Assembly (NCBI GenBank): GCA_003290165.1
Contig: QNQO01005754.1
Span: 62,001 to 126,000, forward strand
Reading direction: 5' to 3'
DNA length: 64,000 nt
Source: Berberis thunbergii
Taxonomy: Eukaryota; Streptophyta; Magnoliopsida; Ranunculales; Berberidaceae
In this document: positions 22,546 to 32,510 of the stretch, piece after piece
Numbering within the stretch: position 1 is the stretch's first letter
Layout: every line of letters begins with the position of its first letter
Translations under genes and position numbers: made by a program
The notes under the pieces: generated by a model
Told to the model about the DNA's origin: nothing
Seen by the model: only the letters and a program-made list of their open reading frames with translations
Database searches by the model: none

Positions 22546-23200
22546 TAATTAGCATCTTCACGCTCAAACGGATTGACATTCTAATATTCGCGAAGGCCAT
22601 TTGTGTTGATACAAAGGTCGTACGGCCAGTGCCCAGATAAAAGCTATTTAGATTGTCAGCCCGAGCTTATAGTGCCTGACTCGGCACGAACGCTCTGACG
22701 CATGCGCTTGGCCATTGCAACTCGTTCTTAGCATCAATTGAGGCCGACCGATTGGACAAACAGGATAAGCCTCAAGCAACTTACCTCGATAACAAGACAC
22801 AGCGCGGACAACCCCTAGTTAAACTATTCGCAACATGCCCATTATCGGACATGGCTACACAACAACGACCCTGAGTCGTTCACAATACAAAGTGGTCAAG
22901 CTCTATCACAGACAGGCAAGTCAAGCGTTCGATTGACTCAACCAGCCTAAGCATGACGACAAGGCAAAAGGAAAAACATCCAATAGAGACAACAAGCACA
23001 GTACTGATAAAACAGTTTTCATTAATGGACAAAACTAAAAGGGGTACAATCACACCAAGGTTACTCCTTATCAAGAGAAGGTACTGAAATAGAAGAGCTG
23101 AGCCTAGTGAAAGATGGAGCAGGGATAGCATCTACACGCGCTGCGGCCTGTGTATCAAGGCCTACATTGTTTTCCTCATCCGATGATTCAAAGGTAATAA
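22546..23200. other. Unassigned spacer of the Tat-like element
   Basis: Sequence between the tandem repeats and the end of the antisense ORF. No coding resemblance recognised. Confidence 0.4.
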
Positions 23201-25585
23201 CAAATCAACACATGAAATTTTCTTATACCGACCAAGATCCCACTCCGGATGCTCCTCATTCATCAGTGCCAACGCTCTAGTTAGCCATGTACAACCCAGC
23301 GGAACTCACACTTGCCTTGATCCTGAAGAAGTTTTTCCTCTCGCATCTTCGTATCAACAAATTCATGCTCCAGTAGCTCCAACATGCCAGTCAGCATGTC
23401 GACCTGAGACTACTCTGTGGCCAGACTGTTCTTCACATCACTAAGCTCATTCCACCCCAATTCGAGTTGGTCCTCGGCCTTTCTCGCCTCATGGGCGTAG
23501 AATTCCACATCGAATTCTAACTGCTCTTTCTCAGCAGCCCAGTCAGCTTCCTTCGAAGTGCTCTCTTTAGAAAAAGACAGCAGCTCAGAACACTCCTTAG
23601 CCGCAGCATCCTACGTAACCTCAACTTTTCGGCGGATCAGGCCTAACTCTTGCCTGAGTCCGTCCCTTTCGGACACCACCTCTGTCATATTACGCTCGAG
23701 GTCTTTCAAACGAACCTTCTGAGCCTCAATGACCACAGTTGACTGATCCAATCGCTTTTCCTCGGCCTGGTTCTTAAGTCGCTCAATTTCACAGAGCGCA
23801 TCAAAATACAGGAGTTGCATGTGCGAGAAGACATGCTCCAAGGTATATACTCTCTCACAAGCCACCTCGACTTCCGTTCCAAGAAAGGTCGCATAGCTCA
23901 TGTGAGACATACCCAACATAAGGCACTTCAAACCCTTATCCATACATCCTTCCAACATATCCTCTTCGAGTTTAGGAGCATGATCCATCAACCAGCTATG
24001 ACGCCCGCTTATATGCTTCCTCGAAGCATACTCTATGTCCACCTCTTGGTGCTAGACTTGTGAGCTCATCTTTACGAAGTCAGGTGTGAACAGGTTTATC
24101 CGTGCACCTGGATGAAGCTTTCTCGGATCAGGGATTATGCCAGCGCCTCTCTTCGCGGTCGCCACCATCCTCAAACTCTCCTCTGTGGCATTCCCTTTGT
24201 CATTAACAGCCGGCCCTTTATTGCAAGGCAACTCAATAGGATCTGGAGGAAAAGGAGGGAGTGAATTATTCAAAGGACCCTCTAACACTTTTAGTTGTAG
24301 CCTAGAACGAGCCGGTGAGCAATGCGGATTACAAGAGACATGGCAAGTACCGCGGCCACCTTCAGGCGAATCAACAGTAGAGCGATCAGACTCTACCACC
24401 TCGGGCAAATCTTCATAAGAGCCTCCTACAGCAATGGTCCCACATGAATCAGCACTAGTGAAAGCTGCCGTTGCAACCTATACTAGGTGGTCATTCAGAG
24501 CCTTGACCTGTGCGACACTAAGGTTTAACCTATCCAGGACTCTTGCCAACCGCAGGTAATCTTTTTCTAAGACGAAAAAGTTAGTCTCCATTTTAACAGG
24601 CCTCCCAGACTCGCGTTCCACTCTCACTGAACGGCTTGTGCCAAAGACGACCCAACTCAAAGGCAAGACATCTTCCTCACAAAGGAAGCAAGTGTCTCGG
24701 ACGACTCTTCCACATCTAACAGAACGAGAACTTTGGCCCCAACAGCCTTCCTCTTCCTGGAAGGGGCCCCATCTTCCAACTTAATATGCGACTTTCGATA
24801 CAGATTTGGGGCAATGTGTCAGTTGTCCCACGACCCACTACGAATGAAGTTGAAAACTCCTATGACATCGACCTCCATCCTTTGCGGCAAGACACAGAAC
24901 GTTTCCATGGTGTTTTGCTCCTCTAAGGTAAGAGGAGTTGTAGAAAACCTTCCTACAAGGGAACACAGGTAGTGAGTAGTCAACCCGCAACCAAGCATAT
25001 CAAAATTGCAAGAAAAGAGTTGAACTTACGGAGAGGCCTAAATTATTGCTCAAGCGGACGATCTCTACACCGGAAATACTTTTAATCTGCTGGAGCCAAA
25101 AAGAAGTACTTCTGCCAGAACTTTAAATCATCAGGAAGTTTACTGAAGCACTTCGACGACTTCATCTTACAGACAACATTGCTCTTCAGCCGAAGAGAGG
25201 TTAGCAACTGGATCACCCGCGGAGTCACGCCAACACCGTTTTCCTTAACACTGAGCATAATCATGAGAATGATCCTATATACATTGGGCCCCAACTGAGC
25301 CAGAGGAATCCCTAAGAGATCCAAGAACTCCCAAATCACGCCCAGGACCGGAAAACACACTCCAATTTGAAGCATCTCACGATGTAAACAGATGAAACTG
25401 ACAGGAGGTGAAACGAGCGTTTGGTCGCCTGTTAGGATATAGAATGGCAAGTCCTCGGGAACTCCAAACTTTGTACGGATTTCGGCAAGACCAAGCTCGA
25501 ACACCAACCTGTCTTTAAAAAAACTCCAAGGCCTCAACCAAAACAGCATCATCAATAAAGTTTTCTTGAGCCCTAGAGAAAACAA
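23160..25585 (-). pseudogene. Antisense additional ORF of the Tat-like element
   Basis: Read on the minus strand from 25585, residues ~35-140 include FICLHREMLQIGVCFPV and GIPLAQLGPNVYRII, the core of the plant 'putative gypsy type transposon' family (Pfam Transposase_28). Broken frames follow at 24478-24666 and 24052-24408. A long coiled-coil-like region comes next (23611-24042: ALCEIERLKNQAEEKRLDQ), continuing past one stop to about 23400. Such ORFs, antisense and downstream of pol, are known from Tat/Retand-type elements; their role is not established. Several stops and frameshifts make it non-functional. Confidence 0.65.
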
Positions 25586-25750
25586 ATAGATGATGGTTTC
25601 CCACCTCTTTTCATCCGAACCAACGCACGTGCTATTAATGTGGCGTGCGGCTCAAGCAATGATTCAGACTCAATCATCATGAGCAGCGCATCCCTTCATG
25701 AGATGACTTAGCAAACCGATGTGACAACCCACTAACTCGGACGGAATAGC

Positions 25751-26433
25751 CTATGATACATAAAAACGGTCACACCCCTGAGCCATACACGTGTCATGAT
25801 GATCTCGACGAATTACAAGCCCCAACATCAGCCCAACACTGATCCGGCCCAAGCGGTTTAAGCCCGCTCGACTTTAGTCCGCCAAGCGGACCCGGACTCT
25901 CACAGCACGCTAGGCCCACATGTCTCACTACTGTCCTCAATACTCGTAAGCTCTCCTTAGGCAAGTATCTCGATGATCAACTTTGGACAGGCAACTACAA
26001 CTGCTCTTTGCTCCCAACTAGGAAGCAAACACTAGAGTATTTTCCATAGAGGAAAACTCCCTTCTACGAATTTATTTTAGATTGGGAACTATCTCTTACG
26101 TATCTATGAGCACAGAGCTAACATGGATCTTCCCTTCTACAGCGCGACTTCTAATTATAAAGGGATCTCCACAAAGATCTCCTCCCCAAACTACACCCAC
26201 GATGGTCTGGTTAAACCAGGACTCCTTGCACTATAAATAAGACACGAGGTTGGTAAGCTAGGGTACGCTACAAATTACCTGTTACAACATTACTCCTTCC
26301 TCAGAGCCATGTCTGAATTTAGCATCGAAGTGTCATCGGCCACCACAACGGTGGTCTGTGGCTCACGTGTGCTACTTGTGCAAGTCAACAGATCAGCAGG
26401 AACCAGTTTAGAGCAAGGAAAATGACTGCATCA
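25751..26433 (+). repeat. 3' LTR of the Tat-like element
   Basis: Direct repeat of 16981-17669, ending GACTGCATCA, followed by TSD GTACT. Confidence 0.9.
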
Positions 26434-26630
26434 GTACTTATAGCCATTTTACTAACTACGGTACCTTAATGGTCTACTTTTCAGAAAAGTAAGCATTAAA
26501 GGTCATTTTCCCATTAGATTTTCTTGTGAAATTTTTCGAACCCTAAAAGAATGCTTATGATGAGGAGCTTTTGTACTGATCATGCAACTCTTAATTAATC
26601 CACATTCTGATGACATTTTTCTACTTTCAG

Positions 26631-27282
26631 ATGGTCAGCTATTGCGGCCAAACTACCTAGAAGAACAGATAATGAAATAAAAAATTAGTCGCATACAAAC
26701 CTAAATAAACACTTTCAAAGACAAAGAAGTTCAACACCGAGGAAAGAGGCGATATTGGAGCTAGCAAAAGTATTTCAATGTGAAAGTGAATCAGAAACTA
26801 GTACTTCTCTTGACATTTCTAAAAGATCAACCATTTTGGAAAGCTCCAGCTTAGTGTTGTTGTCAATAGAAAAGACTACGTCCAATGTTACATCGTCACC
26901 AAGTTATACTAAAAGTTCAACCAATGAAATCCCCATTACATATGGAAATATATTAGAAGAATTTGATGAGTTGAGTGGAAACTTTTGGACTGAACCTTTC
27001 CAGTGGACTGAAACTAACCAGGCAAAAAATTATACAACCTATGAAATCAAATTGACAGATGGAAATACATTGGAAGCAGTTGACAAATTTAGTGGAAATT
27101 TTTCAAGTGAGTCTTTTCAGTTGGAAGAATCCAACTTGGCAGATAATTATACATCTAATCTGATTGATCCAGAACTTATGTTTCTACCTTCTCCTCAATA
27201 TAGTTCTTATGATGTTTATGACATGGAGTTTTGCTTCAATCGCCTATCTGGGGTTGAAGAATTGTTGTCACAGGTATTTTGA
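26631..27282 (+). pseudogene. MYB pseudogene exon 3
   Basis: The acceptor CTTTCAG ends at 26630. The exon starts [18 protein letters not shown], then an immediate stop where the sister gene reads HWHTHLKKR. Downstream the acidic, Ser-rich tail aligns with 36226-36789 to the common end LLSQVF. Confidence 0.85.
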
Positions 27283-28177
27283 AATCGAATTTACTTGGTT
27301 GTGTGCAAATCTTGACCCACGTGTAAACTGTATATTGTATACAATGTATGTGGTCTCGCTGTTTTTTATTTGAATTCAGAATTAGTGAAGTCTGATCATG
27401 TCCATAATATATGTATTTATGCAAGATTAAGGTCTTACTGGCAATGATGCTACAACAGAAACACAAGACTATTATGCGTTACAGATGGGGGAATTTTGAT
27501 ATTGTTTTTCCTCCATATCTATTAAAAACAAATATGGCTAAAGCAATATGATTAGAAGTCAACAATACCAAGGTTAGATTGAGCAATTTGAATTTTGTTT
27601 ACTACTAAGCATTTTTCAGTAGGCGTTTCCCAAGTTGATTTCAGTTGTTCTTATGTTCAGTTGATTGCTTCAAGTTTTGTTGTATGTTGTTTTAATTGTT
27701 GTTCTTATGATTAATTCATTGCTGTAGTTGTTACTATGTGCTGAATTTTTAATTAGTTGGTCTTTGTCTTATGATCAATTGATTATTTTAATTAATTGCT
27801 GTTATTCTAATAGATTCAGTTGCCATGTTCAAACACCAAGTTTGTCAAGTTAATGCCATTCATGCTATGCATATGTAATAGCTTGTATTTACTCAACCTA
27901 GAACTAATATTGCTATTGAGGAAGTGGAAAAGATTCTATCTCCAAAGGAGCAGTGTCTGTTGTATTAATTGAGCTGGGTTGCACAAACGCTTCTAAATGA
28001 GTGGCTTACCAGTGTTCGAGATGACAGATTCTTGTGTGACACTTTGTGAAATGTAACATATTGTGAGAATTGATTACCCTGTGTCCTGCCTGAATCTTCC
28101 TTTCTAGATTTCCCGTGTACGACACTCCAAATCTGTGTCCTAGTCCGACAAGCATAACAATATCCGTGCAACCCAGG
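27283..28177. other. Region downstream of the MYB pseudogene
   Basis: 27283-27720 is alignable with 36790-37230 downstream of the intact MYB, so the duplication includes the 3' flank. The rest shows nothing recognisable. Confidence 0.5.
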
Positions 28178-28299
28178 GATCACTACACCACATAACCCTA
28201 TTAATAGCATTAGTCAATAGCGTTTTTTACAATATTGCCATGAAAATTAAAATTTTAATCTTTTTAAAAAAAACGCTATCTAATTTGGCGGGCTTTTTG

Positions 28300-28830
28300 G
28301 CGCCCCCCAAAAATTATTTTTAGCTAGACCTTATCTCCCCTCTCCCCCAAATTTCAGTCCAAACCTAAAATAGGAGACTTCGATTCACCCTCTCCCTGCG
28401 CTAGCTCTCCCCTGCAAAGCTTTCCCAGCGTTGCTCGCCTCTTCTCCACTTCTTCTTCACATCTTCAGTTATTCTTCTTCTTCTTCACATCTTCTTCACT
28501 TATTCAGTTCTTCTTCTTCACATCTTTAGATCTTCTTCAATTCTTCTTCTTCACATCTTCTCCTAATCTTCTACACGTTCTGATCCCTCTCGTTTCGAGA
28601 GATTGATCAAATCTTCTAATCTATCGGTCGGGCGGTGTTCTCTATAGACCTGCTAATTCATCAGGGAGCTTCATGTCCAAACCCAGGTTTGAAGTCTCAC
28701 CTTTTATAGCTATTAATACCAAACTTTCCAATTAGATATTGCACCTTTTTCTAATTCGTTCTGTGCTGTTATTTGCAAAGTGTCTTCTTGATTGCCAAAG
28801 AAATGGAACTGTGCTCTGTGCTTCACCGCT
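28300..28830 (+). other. CT/TTC-rich leader-like region inside CACTA 2
   Basis: TCTTCTTCTTCACATC motifs repeat many times between 28440 and 28560, as in plant 5' leaders with pyrimidine patches. It precedes the first VPS8-like exon in the same orientation and may derive from that gene's 5' region. Confidence 0.35.
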
Positions 28831-28834
28831 TCTC

Positions 28835-29006
28835 GTCGACGAAAGCGGGAGTACTCTGACATCTTCGCAGGGCAACACAACAACAACCTCAGGTGGTATT
28901 AGTAGCATAATGGGGAGTGTTGTTGGAGGTGTACTCTTCAATGAAGGATCTTCTTTGGTTGAAGGTGTGGTCATATTTGTCACCCATCAAATTGCTCTGG
29001 TGTTAT
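28835..29006 (+). pseudogene. Captured VPS8 fragment, exon a
   Basis: Translation contains GGISSIMGSVVGG, LFNEGSSLVEGVVIFVTHQ. This resembles the plant VPS8 beta-propeller segment that normally reads ...WKLFNEGSSLVEEGVVIFVTHQTALV. A few residues around GWK and one Glu are missing. VPS8 is a CORVET subunit tethering endosomes. It is a fragment only. Confidence 0.6.
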
Positions 29007-29303
29007 GCAACCTTATAAAATTACACATAACACTTTTCTCTTTGTAATTTGAGCTTCACAAGTAGCGTTTGCATAGAACTTTGATTTGAACAATGTGTTC
29101 TTCACATGGACATTTCTTCCTTGGATTTGAATCAGGTATTTTTTTTTCTAGATCAATGATCTTTGTTAAATGTTCTAGACAAATTTTATTTAGTGTTTGC
29201 CAATAACCAGTTATTGAATATCATTGATCAATTGGACTGTTTTTTTCCCTCATTTGTGTTTGTGAAGTTATTGACAGTGTCTTTGTTTTTATTCATCTCG
29301 TAG

Positions 29304-29446
29304 GTAGTTAGGTTATGCCGAGAACATGGATTATATGGTGCTCTGGTTTATCTTTTCAATAGAGTTTTAGATGATTTCAAGGCACCTTTGGAGAAACTTT
29401 TACTGGTTGTAAGAAGTAGTCAAAGAGAAGATGTTGCTGTAATTGG
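29304..29446 (+). pseudogene. Captured VPS8 fragment, exon b
   Basis: Bounded by an acceptor (CTCGTAG ending 29303) and a donor (TTGG/GTATGT). It reads RLCREHGLYGALVYLFNR, DDFKAPLEKLLLVVRSSQRE, closely resembling a conserved plant VPS8 exon (SLCREHGLYSALIYLFNRGLDDF type). Order and strand agree with exon a; intervening VPS8 exons are absent. Confidence 0.65.
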
Positions 29447-30246
29447 GTATGTATCTAGACATCTTTGTTTCTTAAGCACCATTCTTGTGATTTTCTGATG
29501 TCAACACTGAAGATGAGCACCAAGAAGAGAAACACATGTGAACTCCTTCAATCAGGGTTTGAACTCAAAATACTTAAACAAGCTCTCAATATTTTATCAG
29601 AAGGAAAAAAAAAAAAAATTTATTTCTCTTACTCTTAGGCCTGAGTTAATAGTTATAATTGCATCATTACTTTGGAAAGGAAAAGATCTAATCTGAGAAA
29701 GAATAAGTTGCAGGCTAAGCAAACTAAGGCATCGTTATTTATATTTTGTTTGATATGTAATGTTCAGATTATCTGGTCCTTATGCTGCCTTCTCCTCATT
29801 GCAACTATTGATGGTTTTCAAGGATATTTTGATTTAAAAATTTATTAATAACAATTTGTCTTGCAAAAGCACCAAAAACTCCAAACAATACCACACGTGG
29901 AGGGGTTTGACCAACAATCACACCCAAATTTGCAGCAGTGTTTTCTGGCACCTTTGAGATGACGTCCTGATACACAAACCAATGTTGGAGGACATCCTTG
30001 GTGTGATAACCAAATTCCTAGCAATTCATCTTTGTAGCATCCAAATATATTTTCGATGTTCTTATGTTAATAAAAGACATGGGAGTTTATAAAACAAACC
30101 TAATACATATATTTTAATTTGGTTGAGGGGACATTTTGGAACAAAGGGGTTTTGGTTTGTAGTTGACTGGGAATAGGAGTTTTTGGATTGGTTGTGAGCA
30201 TATGCCAAATGTATCCTTTTCCACTTTCAATAATCAATATTTTATT
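29447..30246. other. Non-coding interior of CACTA 2
   Basis: Intron-like AT-rich sequence. A minus-strand patch near 29870-30010 translates to a protein-like stretch I cannot assign. Confidence 0.3.
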
Positions 30247-30620
30247 TCACAAATTGATGATTTGGCCTGTTAATGCTAAGAAATACTTGGAGCCCCATAC
30301 TAGTCTTGTACTTGATGCTCATAAAATAGAACTAGAAGTTCATGCTTCAGGCTTTGCAAACGACTTCTCTGCAAGCTTTAACTACAGTTATGACCCAACA
30401 GCAGAATATATACAGTTTGTTGATAACTCTGTGTTTTCGGTTGATGGAGTGCTTACGGATTTTTCTACCTCTGCATTAGAGGCAATTGGTGAGATTCTAT
30501 TACTGATTCTATACCACTGAAGTAACTAGAAACCGATGAACATGCTACTCATTAAACACTCTTCATTTCTGTCCCACAGCTTGCTTAGCAAACCGCAAAA
30601 ATGCTACGGTTACCAAGTGT
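30247..30620 (+). pseudogene. Captured SHV3-like glycerophosphodiester phosphodiesterase (GDPDL) fragment
   Basis: The first exon part (30247-30488) reads PHTSLVLDAHKIELEVHASG, FANDFSASFNYSYDPTAEYI, QFVDNSVFSVDGVLTDF. This is the end of a GDPD barrel repeat of the GPI-anchored SHV3/GDPDL family (cell-wall organisation). A donor (ATTG/GTGAG) and an acceptor (CCCACAG ending 30579) join in frame to ACLANRKNATVTK, the usual continuation. It covers a small part of the ~700-residue family length. Confidence 0.7.
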
Positions 30621-31910
30621 GAGTTATCAACTTTAGCTACTTCATGAAGAAAGGAAACAAAAGTGGTGCGGTTGCCACGTCAGATTGATTGGAAAACAAA
30701 ATCAGTAAGATGTCATCTTGAATACATTACTTTAATAGTATTCCACTATGAAGAAAAGGAATAAAATTGATGCACAATATTCCGTAATAGCTTAAGAAGG
30801 AGAACTGTAATTAGGAATTACTATTTCTAAAAGTGTTAATACAATTTCTAACGCCATCTGTGCTCTGTCAATCTCTCCAGCTTTGTTCAAATTCTTTGCC
30901 TTTATATTATTTAAATTTCCTTCTTGATGCTATGATTTGTCAATCCAGATTTTAATAATATACACATTTTTCATTTTCTTGCAACTTGTATATATACCAG
31001 TCTATGTTCTTGTTTCAATCTTATCTACTACAGGGTATATTTGAAAGAGAAGGCAAAGAGCTTCCGGTTTTCGGTGTTTGATATCATCTAGGTATGAGTT
31101 TATTCACTCCAGCTGAATGTGATGTACAATGTAGGAGAGAAGTAATAAACTTGGTTTCTGTATTCTAATGAAGCTTTAGTAGTTGCCAAAGGAGTTGATT
31201 TTTTGATGACTTGATTTGATGCTGTATAGGATTTATGTACGATTGGATCATGCAGCTAGTTTGCTTTATTAAACTTGCAAGTTATGCATCTTTTACTTGT
31301 TAAAGATGAATGATGAAGTTGAATCTTGTCTTGGATGTGCTAGAACAAGTGCTCAGTATAACGTACTGTTTTTATAGCATGCTTCAGGTTTGCTCGCTTC
31401 ACCAATGAGAAGTGAACATGCTTTTCTCATATATGAATTGTACATTATTATTTCCTGATCAAAATTATAGGTTTCGCAGAACAGGTGGATGGAGAAATTC
31501 AAATATACATATCACTGAATTCTAGTTTGGTTGGATTGGACCATCGCTATACCGGTAATTGAATTGCCCTGCTGATATAGGTTCTTAATGTAATAATTTC
31601 TATTTCTTTATAACAACTGAAGTGTTGCTCTGCCGGTGCTATTTTCCTCAGCAAGGTTCATATTCTGGACTACACTGCAGTGTATTTGGCTCCGTCTCAG
31701 AAACAAAGCTTTATAAACTTTGTTTTTTTTTTGGCGCAGCTGGGGCGTAGAGATGTATGGCAGTTTTGGTACCATTAAGGTGATTCGTTCTTGGTTTTGA
31801 TCCTCATGCATTTGCACATTTTAGGGATGATATGTTTGTCCAATGTGCTTGATGAACACTCATCTTCATATTTATAGTGCTAATTATTATGTCTTGATTT
31901 GTTTTTTCAG
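30621..31910. other. Non-coding interior of CACTA 2
   Basis: AT-rich intron-like DNA with no recognised coding region. Confidence 0.35.
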
Positions 31911-32105
31911 CTTATGCATGAACAACACTCTTGATCGTAGCTTGATAAAGGGGAAGATCGTTGTCTGTGCTTTTGAACTCCTAGACCTTAGAAGCAAAAA
32001 AGCCATTTTTGTTAGAGAAGCGGGTGGTGTTATTGGCATGATTCTCATTGATCCAATGGGAAAAACCATCGCTTAATTTTCAGTTTGTTATCCCAAGTAC
32101 CATAA
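31911..32105 (+). pseudogene. Captured subtilase fragment (PA-domain region)
   Basis: After an acceptor (TTTTTTCAG ending 31910), translation gives CMNNTLDRSLIKGKIVVC and FVREAGGVIGMILIDP, the protease-associated domain signature of plant subtilisin-like proteases. A one-base shift near 32076 ends the ORF; the next frame continues FQFVIPSTII, the usual following strand. No catalytic Asp, His or Ser region is present. Confidence 0.7.
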
Positions 32106-32139
32106 TTGTAATACATTATCTTATTAATTACATTATTTT

Positions 32140-32507
32140 TATTATTTGATAGATTTTGTGACTCGATGTAATACAGTTTATTAATTAATTACATTACTTT
32201 GTCTCCATTCATGAAAATTTTTAACTTTGGCACATTAAAATTTTTATTTTCTAGACATAAAACTTATGAGATGTAATAAAAAGTCATTTGATAGTAAAAA
32301 AAAAAAAAAAATTGCTATGTATACTTACCATAGCGGTTTAGAGTCTACTATAGCGTTTTTAAAACGCTATGGCAGAGGCTACCATAGCGGTTTTGAAACG
32401 CTATAAAAGCCAAACTTACCATAGCATTTTAAAACTGCTATAATAGCCCCTGCGCCGGCTGTCATAGCGTTTTTGAAACGTTATGAATCAACATTTTTCT
32501 TGTAGTG
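32140..32507. repeat. Right TIR and subterminal repeats of CACTA 2
   Basis: Multiple ACCATAGCGTTTT/AAACGCTAT units in alternating orientation are followed by the terminus. The block is an inverted match of 2791-3050 in CACTA 1. Confidence 0.9.
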
Positions 32508-32510
32508 GAT

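Larger units (their letters stand above)
16981..26433 (+). mobile_element. Tat-like Ty3/Gypsy retrotransposon with antisense extra ORF, lacking pol
   Basis: LTRs lie at 16981-17669 and 25751-26433, with a perfect 5-bp TSD GTACT (16976-16980 and 26434-26438). The right LTR ends TGCATCA; the left LTR starts TGATGATACA. A TTTGGCGTCGTCCGTGG primer site follows the 5' LTR, as in Tat-type Gypsy elements. The body holds a broken gag-protease, no recognisable reverse transcriptase or integrase, a 34-bp stem hairpin, tandem ~125-bp repeats, and an antisense ORF region resembling the 'putative gypsy type transposon' family. Retained gag/PR plus an antisense ORF without pol marks a non-autonomous derivative. 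Confidence 0.85.
16151..26512. mobile_element. Long-TIR foldback/MULE-like non-autonomous element, split by a Gypsy insertion
   Basis: The left arm begins GGAAAATGACC at 16151. The right arm, read inward from 26512, begins GGGAAAATGACC. Both arms run through TACTTTTCTGAAAAGTAGAC and CCATTAAGGTAC. The inner part of the right arm lies at about 16895-16980, left of the Gypsy, and pairs with about 16240-16325. Each TIR is therefore ~170 bp and the uninterrupted element was ~0.9 kb. No transposase is present. I could not settle a target duplication, so the superfamily is left open. Confidence 0.7.
14752..27282 (+). pseudogene. R2R3-MYB pseudogene with an 11.7-kb second intron
   Basis: Exon 2 (14752-14882) and exon 3 (26631-27282) match the MYB at 35085-36789 over their full length. 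Intron 1 homology begins near 14271, but exon 1 is absent, replaced by unrelated DNA and the retroposon at 13897. Exon 2 has an in-frame TGA after NI-K and a 1-bp insertion (131 versus 130 nt). Exon 3 has a stop right after RTDNEIKN. Intron 2 (14883-26630) was 88 bp in the sister copy and now holds the long-TIR element and the Tat-like Gypsy. The C-terminal part of exon 3 stays open for 175 codons. It is dead as a gene. Confidence 0.85.
28181..32507. mobile_element. CACTA transposon 2 carrying three host gene fragments
   Basis: It begins CACTACACCACATAACCC at 28181 and ends ...CATTTTTCTTGTAGTG at 32507. A perfect 3-bp TSD GAT lies at 28178-28180 and 32508-32510. Subterminal AAACGCTATGG-type repeats are dense near the right end (32320-32480). 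The right terminus is the inverted equivalent of the left terminus of CACTA 1. No transposase is visible. Its 4.3 kb carry, all on the plus strand, fragments of VPS8, a SHV3-like GDPD and a subtilase: a typical gene-capturing, non-autonomous element. Confidence 0.9.
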
